A program made the position numbers and the translations under genes. 32,993 bases of DNA from Mycobacterium gordonae (GTDB taxonomy: Bacteria; Actinomycetota; Actinomycetes; Mycobacteriales; Mycobacteriaceae). The notes under the pieces were generated by a model. The model was not told the DNA's origin. It made no database searches and saw nothing but the letters and a program-made list of their open reading frames with translations. Below, in pieces: positions 7,583-15,009 of this stretch (position 1 is its first letter; each line of letters begins with the position of its first letter). Location of the stretch: NCBI RefSeq assembly GCF_002101675.1, contig NZ_LQOY01000185.1, forward strand, positions 1 to 32,993, in the 5' to 3' direction.

Positions 7583-8094
7583 CGCTGTTTGACCAGATCG
7601 GAGAACGCCTCGCCGGCGTTCATGCGCTCGAGCAGTTCGTCGGGGTCGAAGGTGGTGCCGATCGGATTCTTCTCGAAGTCACCAGAGGCGAACCATTTTT
7701 CGAGATCCGCTTCGGTCTGGAAGTTGTCGATCTGCAGCTCGATGTGGTTCCCGTCGGGATCCTCGAAGTACAGCGACGTCGTCGGCCCGTGGTTGACGCA
7801 CCAGAACGGTGTAAGGCCCTTGTCGCGCAGCCGGGTGTAGGTGCCGAGCAGCTCAGCCAATGTCGCGTAGGTGAATGCCACATGGTGCAGACCGGTGTGA
7901 CCACTGGTGGGCCGGACATCAGAACCCGTGGCCATGAACGCAACCCGGTGATGTTCGTCGTCGTAGGTCATGAACGCGATGAGGTCGTTGGCGAACGCGA
8001 CCCGACCCTCCAGGACGTCGCAATACCAATCCAGCATGGTCTGCAATTGGCCGGTTTTGAGCACGACGTGGGCAAGTTTGACTGGCGATGCCAT
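7579..8094 (-). CDS. VOC-family protein, probable extradiol (catechol-type) dioxygenase
   Basis: 171 residues, one glyoxalase/bleomycin-resistance/dioxygenase domain. Possible metal ligands are placed as in type I extradiol enzymes: H9 (KLAHVVLKT), H70 or H71 (GLHHVAFTY) and E119 (DGNHIELQID), with the YFEDPDGN signature before the Glu. Type I extradiol dioxygenases open catechols next to the diol with Fe(II). A small single-domain member could also be a lyase or isomerase, so the reaction is inferred mainly from company: a flavin ring hydroxylase downstream (ATGA overlap) and a FAH-type hydrolase upstream. A strong ribosome site AGGAGG precedes the ATG at 8094. The C-terminal 45 residues are charged and helical, without a known motif. 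Confidence 0.8.
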   Translation of the reverse strand: MASPVKLAHVVLKTGQLQTMLDWYCDVLEGRVAFANDLIAFMTYDDEHHRVAFMATGSDVRPTSGHTGLHHVAFTYATLAELLGTYTRLRDKGLTPFWCVNHGPTTSLYFEDPDGNHIELQIDNFQTEADLEKWFASGDFEKNPIGTTFDPDELLERMNAGEAFSDLVKQR

Positions 8095-8109
8095 GGTGGG
8101 CCTCCTGTA

Positions 8110-8985
8110 CTAGGTGACGTCACCGTTGGCGACGACGTGGTTGGTCAGTGTTCCGATTCGTTCGGCGGTGATCTCGACGACGTCTCCAGGTGCGAGGAAG
8201 GTGCCCGAGAACTGGCCGACGCCCTTGGGTGATCCGGTGAGCAGCACGTCTCCCGGCTCGAGGGTGAAGTAATGCGAGACGTAAGAGATGAGTTCTGAGA
8301 TCTGATAGACGAATTCGGTGGTGCGCGAGTCCTGGCGCACCTCCCCATTGACGACGGTCCGCACGGCGAGGTCCAGCGGCTCGTCGAACTCGTCGGCGGT
8401 GACCAGGCACGGACCGAGCGGCTTGAAGGTGTCGAAGCTCTTGGCATGGCCGACTGTCAGCGTCACGTCGCCGCCCATTGCCCGACGTTGGATGTCTCTG
8501 GCCGAGACGTCGTTGGCGACGGTCAGGCCTGCCAGACAGGACCATGCCCGGGACGCGGGAACGCGCGTCGCGGCCGTTCCGATGACTGCGGCGATCTCGC
8601 CCTCGTAGTCGACCATCGCCGGCGCGATGTCGGGCAACACGATCGCCTCCCCCGGCCCGATCACCGCAGATCCCGGAGTCTGTTGGAAGTTCGGTTCGGT
8701 CGGCAGCTGCATCTCGCGGCCGAACGCCTTCATGACTTCCAACACCTCTTCGGCGTGGCTGCGGTAGTTCAAGCCGACAATCGGCACCTTCCCCGGGCGC
8801 GGAACCGGGGCCAGGATCTTGCGCGTGTGCATCGGAACCCGCTCGCGCACAGTAGCATTCGACGCGGCAGCCAGGCCCCGTCCGCGCAGGAGCTCGCCGA
8901 GATCGGCTTCGGGCAGGTCGAGCAGCGAGAGTTCGCCGTCGCGGTCTTCGCGTGCAATGCCCTGGTCGGTGGTGTACAGCCGCAT
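8110..8985 (-). CDS. Fumarylacetoacetate hydrolase (FAH) family protein
   Basis: 291 residues. The FAH fold covers about 65-290, with GLNYRSHAEE (71-80), the metal-binding DYEGEIAAVIG (126-136; E128, E130), NDVSARDIQ (158-166; D159), AKSFDTFKPLGP (181-192) and GDVLLTGSPKGVG. Family members hydrolyse or decarboxylate ring-cleavage products such as acylpyruvates, 2-hydroxyhepta-2,4-dienedioate or oxaloacetate. The N-terminal 60 residues resemble the leader domain common in this family. Within the cluster it would act on the product of the dioxygenase. ATG 8985 is preceded by GGAGAAA at good spacing. The gene lies 21 nt from the upstream oxidoreductase gene and 15 nt from the VOC gene. Exact substrate unknown. 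Confidence 0.87.
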   Translation of the reverse strand: MRLYTTDQGIAREDRDGELSLLDLPEADLGELLRGRGLAAASNATVRERVPMHTRKILAPVPRPGKVPIVGLNYRSHAEEVLEVMKAFGREMQLPTEPNFQQTPGSAVIGPGEAIVLPDIAPAMVDYEGEIAAVIGTAATRVPASRAWSCLAGLTVANDVSARDIQRRAMGGDVTLTVGHAKSFDTFKPLGPCLVTADEFDEPLDLAVRTVVNGEVRQDSRTTEFVYQISELISYVSHYFTLEPGDVLLTGSPKGVGQFSGTFLAPGDVVEITAERIGTLTNHVVANGDVT

Positions 8986-9006
8986 GAGGGTTTCTCCGTT
9001 CTGTGG

Positions 9007-9855
9007 TCAGCGAAAATGGTCGAGTAGGCGCTGATAGACCTCGACCGCGGCGCGCGCCTGCGACGCGGACATCGGCGGGACGAACAACAGCGCTCGGTGG
9101 ATGCCGGCGTCTCGATAGCTCTCGAGCGTTCCAAGGTCGGGGCCGCAGCCGTACACCGTCACCTCGAACTGCGACAAATCACGACCGAGCTCGTGGGCCT
9201 GCGTGCGCACGGTGTCCATGTGCGCGGCGAAGTCGCTGTCACCACGGCCGAGCAGTGGGATCCAGCCCTGACCGTGCCGAAGCGCCCGGCGCAGACCGCC
9301 CGGTATGCGCCCACCGAAGTGCAGGGGCGGATGGGGGTCCTGGACCGGTTTGGGCCAGCTGAAGATCGGGTCGAAGTCGACGAACTTACCGTGGTATTCG
9401 GCCTCGTCGGTGGTCCAGATCGCTTTCATTGCCTCGATGCGTTCGCGGAGCACCTGCCACCGGTCGGCAATGTCTGTTCCGTGGTTCGCCATTTCCTCGG
9501 CGTTCCAGCCGCCGCCGACACCGACTGCGACCCGCCCGCTCGACATGACGTCCAGCGACGCCACCGACTTCGCAAACTGAATCGGATCCCGTTGGGCGAC
9601 AAGCGCGATCCCGAACCCGAGCCTGATGCGGTCGGTCACCGCGGCGGCTGCCGCCATTGCCGACACCGGGTCGAGGACCCGGCTGTAGAACTCCGGCAGT
9701 TCGTCGCCGCCGGGCCACGGCGACAGACGGGAGACCGGGATGTGGCTGTGTTCGGCGAACCACAGGGACTCGAATCCGGCGTCCTCGGCGAGTACGGCCA
9801 GCTCGGCAGGCAGCAGCCCGTGCGCCGTCGGGAAGGTGCACAGCCCCAGCTTCAT
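9007..9855 (-). CDS. LLM-class oxidoreductase, probably F420-dependent
   Basis: 282 residues with the luciferase-like TIM barrel. Seen: AELAVLAEDAGFESLWFAEH near the N-terminus, DPVSAMAAAAAVTDRIRLGFGI, and VASLDVMSSGRVAVGVGGGWNAEEMANHG, the signature typical of actinobacterial F420-type members. A substrate-loop motif PVQDPHPPLHFGG follows. F420 rather than FMN is inferred from subfamily resemblance and from the host making F420; fbiA and fbiB lie 3 kb away. It is the first gene of the four-gene island operon and is transcribed away from the tetR gene. A ribosome site (GGAAGGATGAG) precedes ATG 9855. It may reduce or oxidise an early or late intermediate of the aromatic pathway; which one cannot be told. 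Confidence 0.85.
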   Translation of the reverse strand: MKLGLCTFPTAHGLLPAELAVLAEDAGFESLWFAEHSHIPVSRLSPWPGGDELPEFYSRVLDPVSAMAAAAAVTDRIRLGFGIALVAQRDPIQFAKSVASLDVMSSGRVAVGVGGGWNAEEMANHGTDIADRWQVLRERIEAMKAIWTTDEAEYHGKFVDFDPIFSWPKPVQDPHPPLHFGGRIPGGLRRALRHGQGWIPLLGRGDSDFAAHMDTVRTQAHELGRDLSQFEVTVYGCGPDLGTLESYRDAGIHRALLFVPPMSASQARAAVEVYQRLLDHFR

Positions 9856-9875
9856 CTCAACTCATCCTTCCGTTT

Positions 9876-9915
9876 CTTGATCGACAGTCAAGTAGATTCT
9901 TGATTACAAGTCAAG
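9876..9915. promoter_or_regulatory. Twin operator-like palindromes between the island operon and tetR
   Basis: Two copies of a 17-bp inverted repeat, CTTGATCGACAGTCAAG (9876-9892) and CTTGATTACAAGTCAAG (9899-9915), are separated by TAGATT. Both have identical outer arms, CTTGAT and GTCAAG, and differ only in the central five bases. Repeat centres are 23 bp apart. They sit in the 105-bp gap between the divergent oxidoreductase and tetR genes, which is the usual place for a TetR-family regulator to repress both itself and its target. The TAGATT between them fits a mycobacterial -10 (TANNNT) for tetR. The sequence structure is certain; binding by the adjacent TetR protein is inference. Confidence 0.75.
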
Positions 9916-9960
9916 AAGCAAAGGCGCCGATCTTGGAAATGGGGCGGTTAGGCTCGGTCC

Positions 9961-10542
9961 GTGCCCCCGAACCGACGCGGGATTCCGCGGGAACAGCGCC
10001 TCGAGTCGGTCATCAACGCAGCCCGCGAACGATTCGAAGGACATGGCTACAAAGGGACGAGCATCGGCGACATCGCCCGCGACGTCGGCGTCAACACCGG
10101 CTCGATCCACTGGTACTTCCCCAGCAAAGACGATTTGTTCGCCGCTGTGCTGCGCCGTATTGCCCAGGAGTCGAAAACATCAGTCGACGCCGCCCTCGAG
10201 GCGGGTCAAACCCCGATGCAGGCCCTGGTCGGTTTCCTTACGTCCGCGGAGAGATACCGCGGGCTGCATGTGGACGCGCACGACCGGGCTGACGAAAGCG
10301 CCGCCGTCGCCGACGCCCACGACCAGATGCACCAATGGCTCGACGACCTGCTCCTCGCGGTCGTCGAACCGCAACTGGGGGCGGGGCAAGATATCGGGAT
10401 CATCGCCGATACGGCGCACATCATGTTCGAAGGGCTGCTCGGCAGCACAATCTCGCGCGACCGGCCCTTTGAGGAGATCGTGCAGTTCCTGGTCGACATG
10501 CTGGTCGCCGCAGCAGCCCAGTCGACCCGGCGCAGCCGTTAA
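9961..10542 (+). CDS. TetR-family transcriptional regulator of the island operon
   Basis: 193 residues from GTG 9961. The N-terminal helix-turn-helix (about 10-58) is clear: RLESVINAARERFEGHGYKG, TSIGDIARDVGVNTGSIHWYF, then PSKDDLFAAVL. The ligand-binding half is helical and not recognisable by motif. It is divergent from the catabolic operon across a 105-bp region with two palindromes, so it is the likely local repressor, released by a pathway substrate or intermediate. No strong ribosome site is visible before the GTG; a start a few codons downstream cannot be excluded, but the basic N-terminus before the HTH is typical. The stop codon lies inside a small inverted repeat shared with the end of the convergent NUDIX gene. 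Confidence 0.88.
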   Translation: MPPNRRGIPREQRLESVINAARERFEGHGYKGTSIGDIARDVGVNTGSIHWYFPSKDDLFAAVLRRIAQESKTSVDAALEAGQTPMQALVGFLTSAERYRGLHVDAHDRADESAAVADAHDQMHQWLDDLLLAVVEPQLGAGQDIGIIADTAHIMFEGLLGSTISRDRPFEEIVQFLVDMLVAAAAQSTRRSR

Positions 10543-10552
10543 CGCCCGTTAA
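10539..10552. terminator. Inverted repeat over both convergent stop codons
   Basis: TTAACG-CC-CGTTAA holds the TAA of tetR (10540-10542) and, on the other strand, the TAA of the NUDIX gene (10551-10549). It has no T-run and is short, so it is only a weak candidate for a bidirectional transcription stop. Confidence 0.25.
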
Positions 10553-11094
10553 GCTTGGACGCGGCCCACCGCACGGCCCACCAAGTACTCCAGCGCGTGA
10601 TCGGTGCCCGGCGGCAACTCGCCCGCCGGCCACCACCGCAGGTCGTCGGACTCGTCGCTGAGCACGATCTGCGCTCCGGCTGGGGCCTGTGCCACGAACT
10701 GCAGATCCAGGTGCCGCGTCGGAATTCCCAGCGAGCAGGTCACCGGATGCACATGCACGGCAACAAGTTCGGGCCGCAACCGCAGGCCTGCGACGCCGGA
10801 TTCCTCGGTCGCCTCCCGGGCAGCGGCGGCCAGGATATCGGCGTCCTCGTGCTCACAGTGCCCGCCCAACTGCACCCAGCGGCCCAGCCGGGGGTGCAGG
10901 GTGAGCAGCACCCGCTCGCCGGTGTCGTCGAGCACCAGGGTGGACGCGGTGACGTGACCGGGTTCGCATTCGCGCAGGCATGCATCGGTGCGGGCCAGCA
11001 CGAACCCCAGCACCGCCTCGGCCAGCGACTCCTGCGCCGGGTTCGGCGCCCGCCAGTCGGTGAGCAGCGTGATCACCGAGTCCCGCACGCTCAT
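10549..11094 (-). CDS. NUDIX hydrolase
   Basis: 181 residues from ATG 11094, chosen because AGGAGGGGG lies just upstream and the ATG overlaps the mamA stop as ATGA; an upstream in-frame start at 11148 would lie inside mamA. The NUDIX box reads GGHCEHEDADILAAAAREAT followed by EESGV, with the REx2EE core intact and the variable stretch one residue longer than in MutT, as in a common actinobacterial subgroup (GGHxxxxDADLAAAAxREA). It probably hydrolyses a nucleoside-diphosphate-linked substrate; which one is unknown. It is the last gene of the fbiA-fbiB-mamA operon, so a housekeeping or salvage role near cofactor F420 synthesis is possible but unproved. Confidence 0.85.
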   Translation of the reverse strand: MSVRDSVITLLTDWRAPNPAQESLAEAVLGFVLARTDACLRECEPGHVTASTLVLDDTGERVLLTLHPRLGRWVQLGGHCEHEDADILAAAAREATEESGVAGLRLRPELVAVHVHPVTCSLGIPTRHLDLQFVAQAPAGAQIVLSDESDDLRWWPAGELPPGTDHALEYLVGRAVGRVQA

Positions 11095-12659
11095 CGCGAC
11101 CCCCTCCTGGTCCGGCGGCCCTGCAGCGCGAGCCACGCCGTGCGGCACTGCGTCACCACCTGCGCCGGAACCCCCAGCGCCTCGATCAGCACCCGCCGGT
11201 CCACCAGGTCCAGTGCCTTCTCAATCTCGTTGGCCCGCAACAACAGATCGACGTCAGCGGCCAGGTCGGCGTCGGCGCATGCCGGCGGCGGGATGGGCAA
11301 CTGTTCGGCCTCGCCGGGCTCGAGCTCCAGGATGCCGCCACCGTAGCTGCGGCCCATGATCTCGGCGAACGCGAAGGTCGCGCTGTTGTGGAAGACAGCG
11401 GCCAGCGCGCGGGGGTCGGTGCCGGGGGCGGCGCGCACCCGGTGCACGGTGTCGGTGCTGGTGGCTTCCGCGGCATTGACCGTCAGCCGTGGGGACAGGT
11501 GAATTTGGCGCAGCATGAATAGATCCGGAATCCACAGCGACGGCGTGATCCACCACGGCTTGCGCAGCGAGCACTTGTAGCCCCGGTGTACCCCGGCCCG
11601 TTCGCCGGCCGCGATGTGCGCAAGCAGCGCCGCATCCTGCGGATCCGCCGGCGCATGCAATAGCCAGGTGCGTTGTCCGGCGTTCAAATCGCTTTTACGA
11701 CAATCGGTGTCGTAAAACAACCCAGTCAGCTGAGCGCTGCGTGACACCAGCGGCACACAGTGCTCGACGAGCCCCAGTTCGCATGCCTGCGCATCGGTGA
11801 AAGTGAAGAAGCTGTTGCGGCCCGTCACGATGCCCACGTCCACCTCGGCGGCGCGGCCGAACCGGGTCAGGACGGCGGATTCCGCGAGGGCGCGCAGCGT
11901 GCGTATCTGCGGCGGGTCGAGGAAGTAGGCGGTCCACTTCTCCCGTTCGTGCAGCAACGCGGGGGCCGAGGGCGCCCGCAGGTCCGCCTCGGCAAGGCCG
12001 TCGGCGTCGTCGAGTTGCACCGTGCGAATGCGCGCCGGTCCTGAACCGACGACGCCGCAGAACAACACCACCTCCTGCAGCACACCGTCGAACACCAGGC
12101 GCCGGAAGCTCACCAGCGTGATCTCCCGGTAGCGGCTCACCAGGAAGTCGCGCAGCTGGGCCGCGTAGGAGACCTGCAGCAGCTCGGCGGGCAGCACCAG
12201 CCCCACCCGGCCGCCCTCGCGCACCAGGGTGGTGGCGGCCACCACGAACGGCACCCAGGCATTGGTCAACCGGTTGGGACGCAACCCTTCTCGGCGCAGG
12301 ACGGCCATCGCCGGCTCGCGCTGCCCCGCGTTCCAGTGTCCGAACCGGATATAGGGCGGGTTGCCCGCGACGCCGTCCCAGCCGCTACCGCCGGACCAGG
12401 AGAACAGGTCGGCGGTGTCGACCGGCGCGAACACCCGCGCCTTGGCCGCTTCGGCGGCAACGAGTTCCACCCCGCGGGCCCCGTCGGTGAGGGCGGCCAG
12501 CTCACGCAGGATTCGCCCGTCGCCACACGACGGCTCCAGCACTCGAGGTCCGGCCTGGGTGACCCAGCCGGCCAGGAAGCGGGCGATCGGCGCCGGGGTG
12601 TAATAGCCGCCGCGAATCTTGTCGGCCGTGATGCCCGCCTTGCCCGCGAACGTCTTCAT
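11091..12659 (-). CDS. mamA: N6-adenine DNA methyltransferase (MamA/Rv3263-type)
   Basis: 522 residues from ATG 12659, which overlaps the fbiB stop as ATGA. A longer in-frame start at 12752 would give 553 residues, but its extra 31 residues overlap fbiB coding. Motif I for S-adenosylmethionine is VLEPSCGDGRIL (40-51) and the catalytic motif IV is NPPY (100-103), the order of gamma-class adenine methyltransferases; the C-terminal half would hold target recognition. In M. tuberculosis the orthologue MamA methylates the second-to-last base of CTGGAG and alters expression when the site overlaps a -10 element. No restriction enzyme gene lies beside it, so it is an orphan methyltransferase here as well. 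Target specificity in this organism is inferred from orthology. Confidence 0.9.
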   Translation of the reverse strand: MKTFAGKAGITADKIRGGYYTPAPIARFLAGWVTQAGPRVLEPSCGDGRILRELAALTDGARGVELVAAEAAKARVFAPVDTADLFSWSGGSGWDGVAGNPPYIRFGHWNAGQREPAMAVLRREGLRPNRLTNAWVPFVVAATTLVREGGRVGLVLPAELLQVSYAAQLRDFLVSRYREITLVSFRRLVFDGVLQEVVLFCGVVGSGPARIRTVQLDDADGLAEADLRAPSAPALLHEREKWTAYFLDPPQIRTLRALAESAVLTRFGRAAEVDVGIVTGRNSFFTFTDAQACELGLVEHCVPLVSRSAQLTGLFYDTDCRKSDLNAGQRTWLLHAPADPQDAALLAHIAAGERAGVHRGYKCSLRKPWWITPSLWIPDLFMLRQIHLSPRLTVNAAEATSTDTVHRVRAAPGTDPRALAAVFHNSATFAFAEIMGRSYGGGILELEPGEAEQLPIPPPACADADLAADVDLLLRANEIEKALDLVDRRVLIEALGVPAQVVTQCRTAWLALQGRRTRRGSR

Positions 12660-14014
12660 TTGCGGATCAACAAGTCCGTCACCGGTACCGGCTCGCGCAA
12701 CCCCGCGGGCTCGGCGGCATATCCGACGGCGACGGCGCCCAGCGGCTCCCAATCACTCGGCAGCGCAAGCTCCTCGCGGACCAGGTCGGCGGCGAAGATC
12801 GTCGACCCGATCCAGCAGCTGCCCACGCCGCGCACGGCCAGCGCGACCAGCAGCGCCTGCACGGCCGCGCCGACCGCGACGGTGAACATGGTGTGTTCGG
12901 CGGCGGTGCGGGCGGCGTCCGGGTAGCTGTGAGCGCCGTCGGGCACCAAGAACGGAATGATGACTTCGGGTGCGTCGTAGAGGATCTGGCCGCGGGCCAC
13001 CCGGCGCTCGACCGAGTCGGCCGGCCGGCCGTCGCCGGTAAGGTCGACGCGCCACTTGTCCTTCATCCGGTCCAGCAGCCGCGTCCGGGCGCCCTCATTC
13101 TGCAGCCACACGAACCGCACCGGGCGGGTGTGGTGCGGCGCCGGTGCGGTAAGCGCTTCGGCGACAGCGGATTCGACGATCTCCGGCGGCACCGGCTCGG
13201 CGCTGAACCGGCGCACGGATCGGCGCAGCAGCTGGGCCTGGCCGCGGCCCAGCTCGATCGCCTCGGCGGTGCCGAGCCAGAACAAGTCCTCGGTGCCCGC
13301 GCGGACCAGGCGGCGGGCCGTCGAGCCGTCGTCGACCGGGTGGAGCCCGCGCACCACCGCCACCGGCATCGCGGTGAGCTTGCCCTTGACCAGGTCGGCC
13401 GCGGCCGCGATCTCGTCGGCGACCGCCACCTCGGTGACCACCAGTTCGTTGCCGTGTGCGTCGACCGCACCCGAATAGTTGTGCAGCACCGCCAGGCCCG
13501 CGGCACCGACGGCCGCGTCGATCTGGCCGTTGCGCCAAGCGCGGCCCATGGTGTCGGTGATCACGACGCCGACGGTGACGCCGAGTCGCTCGCGCAACCC
13601 GGCCCGCAGGGTGGCGGCGCTGGCATCGGGGTCGAGCGGCAGCAACGCCAATTCGGTTCGCCCGACGTTGGATCCGTCCACTCCGGCCGCCGCCTGGATC
13701 AGCCCGATCCGGTTCTCGGTGATCAGGGTTCGTTCCTTGCGGGCCAGCACCCGGACCGCCTCGTCGTCGACCAGCTTGCGGCGCAACCGGTCTCGTTCCT
13801 CGTCGTCCTCGGGCGCCGGCACCAGCCGGCCCTCGCACTTGGACACCACCTTGCTGGTCACCACCACCACGTCGCCGTCGCGCAGCCAGGGTGCGGCCCC
13901 GCTCAGTGCTGCGGCCAGGTCGTCGCCGGGACGGAATTCGGGAAGCCCGGTGACGGGCAGAATTTCGATCCTGGCGGCGGAGCCGTGTTCACCCGCCGGC
14001 GGCAGCGCGGTCAC
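12656..14014 (-). CDS. fbiB: Coenzyme F420 biosynthesis protein FbiB (gamma-glutamyl ligase / dehydro-F420-0 reductase)
   Basis: 452 residues, the two-domain form found in Actinobacteria. The N-terminal domain (about 1-250) is the F420-0:gamma-glutamyl ligase (CofE-like): GDVVVVTSKVVSKCEGR, LITENRIGLIQAAAGVDGSN and VGVVITDTMGRAWRNGQIDAAVG. The C-terminal domain (about 255-452) is nitroreductase-like, RRSVRRFSAEPVPPEIVESA through GVGSCWIGSTIFAADLVREE, and binds FMN to reduce dehydro-F420-0. It adds the polyglutamate tail and finishes F420. The start is GTG 14014, overlapping the fbiA stop (GTGA), and the end overlaps mamA. Its product would serve the F420-type oxidoreductase of the neighbouring island. 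Confidence 0.95.
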   Translation of the reverse strand: MTALPPAGEHGSAARIEILPVTGLPEFRPGDDLAAALSGAAPWLRDGDVVVVTSKVVSKCEGRLVPAPEDDEERDRLRRKLVDDEAVRVLARKERTLITENRIGLIQAAAGVDGSNVGRTELALLPLDPDASAATLRAGLRERLGVTVGVVITDTMGRAWRNGQIDAAVGAAGLAVLHNYSGAVDAHGNELVVTEVAVADEIAAAADLVKGKLTAMPVAVVRGLHPVDDGSTARRLVRAGTEDLFWLGTAEAIELGRGQAQLLRRSVRRFSAEPVPPEIVESAVAEALTAPAPHHTRPVRFVWLQNEGARTRLLDRMKDKWRVDLTGDGRPADSVERRVARGQILYDAPEVIIPFLVPDGAHSYPDAARTAAEHTMFTVAVGAAVQALLVALAVRGVGSCWIGSTIFAADLVREELALPSDWEPLGAVAVGYAAEPAGLREPVPVTDLLIRK

Positions 14015-15009
14015 ACCGTCACGCCCGCAAGGTCCAGCCCGGCGCGCACCATGTCGGCCGTCGCCGCGGGGTCGCTCATCAACAGGGGAACGGCGCGCAC
14101 CGCGACGCCGTCGATATCCGCGCTGTCACCGTCGTGCACCAGCCAGCAGTCCAGTATCCCGGTGGCGGCGCGGGCGCCGTAGTGCCGGCCCACCGCCTGC
14201 GCGGTAGAGTCCACCCCGATGACGGACAGGCAGGCATCGGCCATGCCGCGCAAGGGTTTTCCGCCGATAATGGGGGAGTACCCCACGACGGGGGCCGGTG
14301 CCGAGCGCAGCGCGCCACGGACGCCGGGCACGGCTAGGATGGCGCCGACGCTGACCACCGGATTCGACGGCGCCACCATGATGACATCGGCTTCGGCGAT
14401 TGCTGTCAGCGCTTCACTTGTCGCCGTTGCCTTTTCGGCGCCGACGAACGCGAAGCTGTGAGTGGGCACCTGGGCGCGGTGGCGCACCCACCACTCCTGG
14501 AAATGGATCGCCCGCCGGTTGGCAGTGGCTGGATCGGAAGCGGGATCGGTGATCACCACATGGGTCTCGCACCGGTCGTCGCTGGCCGGCAGCAACCGCG
14601 CCCCCGGTTGCCATCGATCGCACAGTGCCGTGGTGATCTGCGACAGCGGATAGCCGGCGTTGAGCATCTGGGTGCGGACCAGGTGGGTGGCCAGGTCGCG
14701 ATCGCCGAGCATGAACCAGTCCGGCTGAACACCATAGCGGTCGAGTTCCTCTTTGGCATGCCAGGTTTCGTCGCGATGGCCCCAGCCCCGCTCCGGGTCC
14801 ACGCCGCCGCCGAGGGTGTACATGCAGGTGTCGAGGTCCGGGCAGACGCGCACGCCATGTATCCAGGCATCGTCGCCGATGTTGACGACGGCACTGAGTT
14901 CATGGCCGGCATCCTCGCCGCGAGCAAACTGGCCCAGGCCGAGCAACCGCTGCACTCCGAGCAGGAAGCGGGCACCCCCGACGCCCCCGACCAGAACAGT
15001 GACTTTCAC
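14011..15009 (-). CDS. fbiA: Coenzyme F420 biosynthesis transferase FbiA (CofD family)
   Basis: 332 residues from GTG 15009, one longer than I recall for M. tuberculosis FbiA. It joins the deazaflavin Fo to a phosphoenolpyruvyl-guanosine donor (from FbiD) to give dehydro-F420-0. Seen: TVLVGGVGGARFLLGV at the N-terminus, VVNIGDDAWIHGVRVCPDLD, DRDLATHLVRTQML and MVAPSNPVVSVGAIL, all typical of the CofD fold. It heads a four-gene run with fbiB, mamA and the NUDIX gene. The ribosome site is weak, so the GTG rests on family alignment. A promoter is expected in the AT-richer stretch at 15020-15110, where a TAACGT on the minus strand fits TANNNT, but I see no good -35. Confidence 0.95.
   Translation of the reverse strand: MKVTVLVGGVGGARFLLGVQRLLGLGQFARGEDAGHELSAVVNIGDDAWIHGVRVCPDLDTCMYTLGGGVDPERGWGHRDETWHAKEELDRYGVQPDWFMLGDRDLATHLVRTQMLNAGYPLSQITTALCDRWQPGARLLPASDDRCETHVVITDPASDPATANRRAIHFQEWWVRHRAQVPTHSFAFVGAEKATATSEALTAIAEADVIMVAPSNPVVSVGAILAVPGVRGALRSAPAPVVGYSPIIGGKPLRGMADACLSVIGVDSTAQAVGRHYGARAATGILDCWLVHDGDSADIDGVAVRAVPLLMSDPAATADMVRAGLDLAGVTV

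Noticed and set aside
10549..11094. NUDIX box with one extra residue as a novelty
   Set aside because: The longer spacing (GGHxxxxDADLAAAAxREA) is common in an actinobacterial NUDIX subgroup, so it is not unusual.
12660..12752. N-terminal extension of the DNA methyltransferase by 31 residues
   Set aside because: It reads through fbiB coding in another frame and is Arg-rich; the ATGA overlap at 12656-12659 is the better start.
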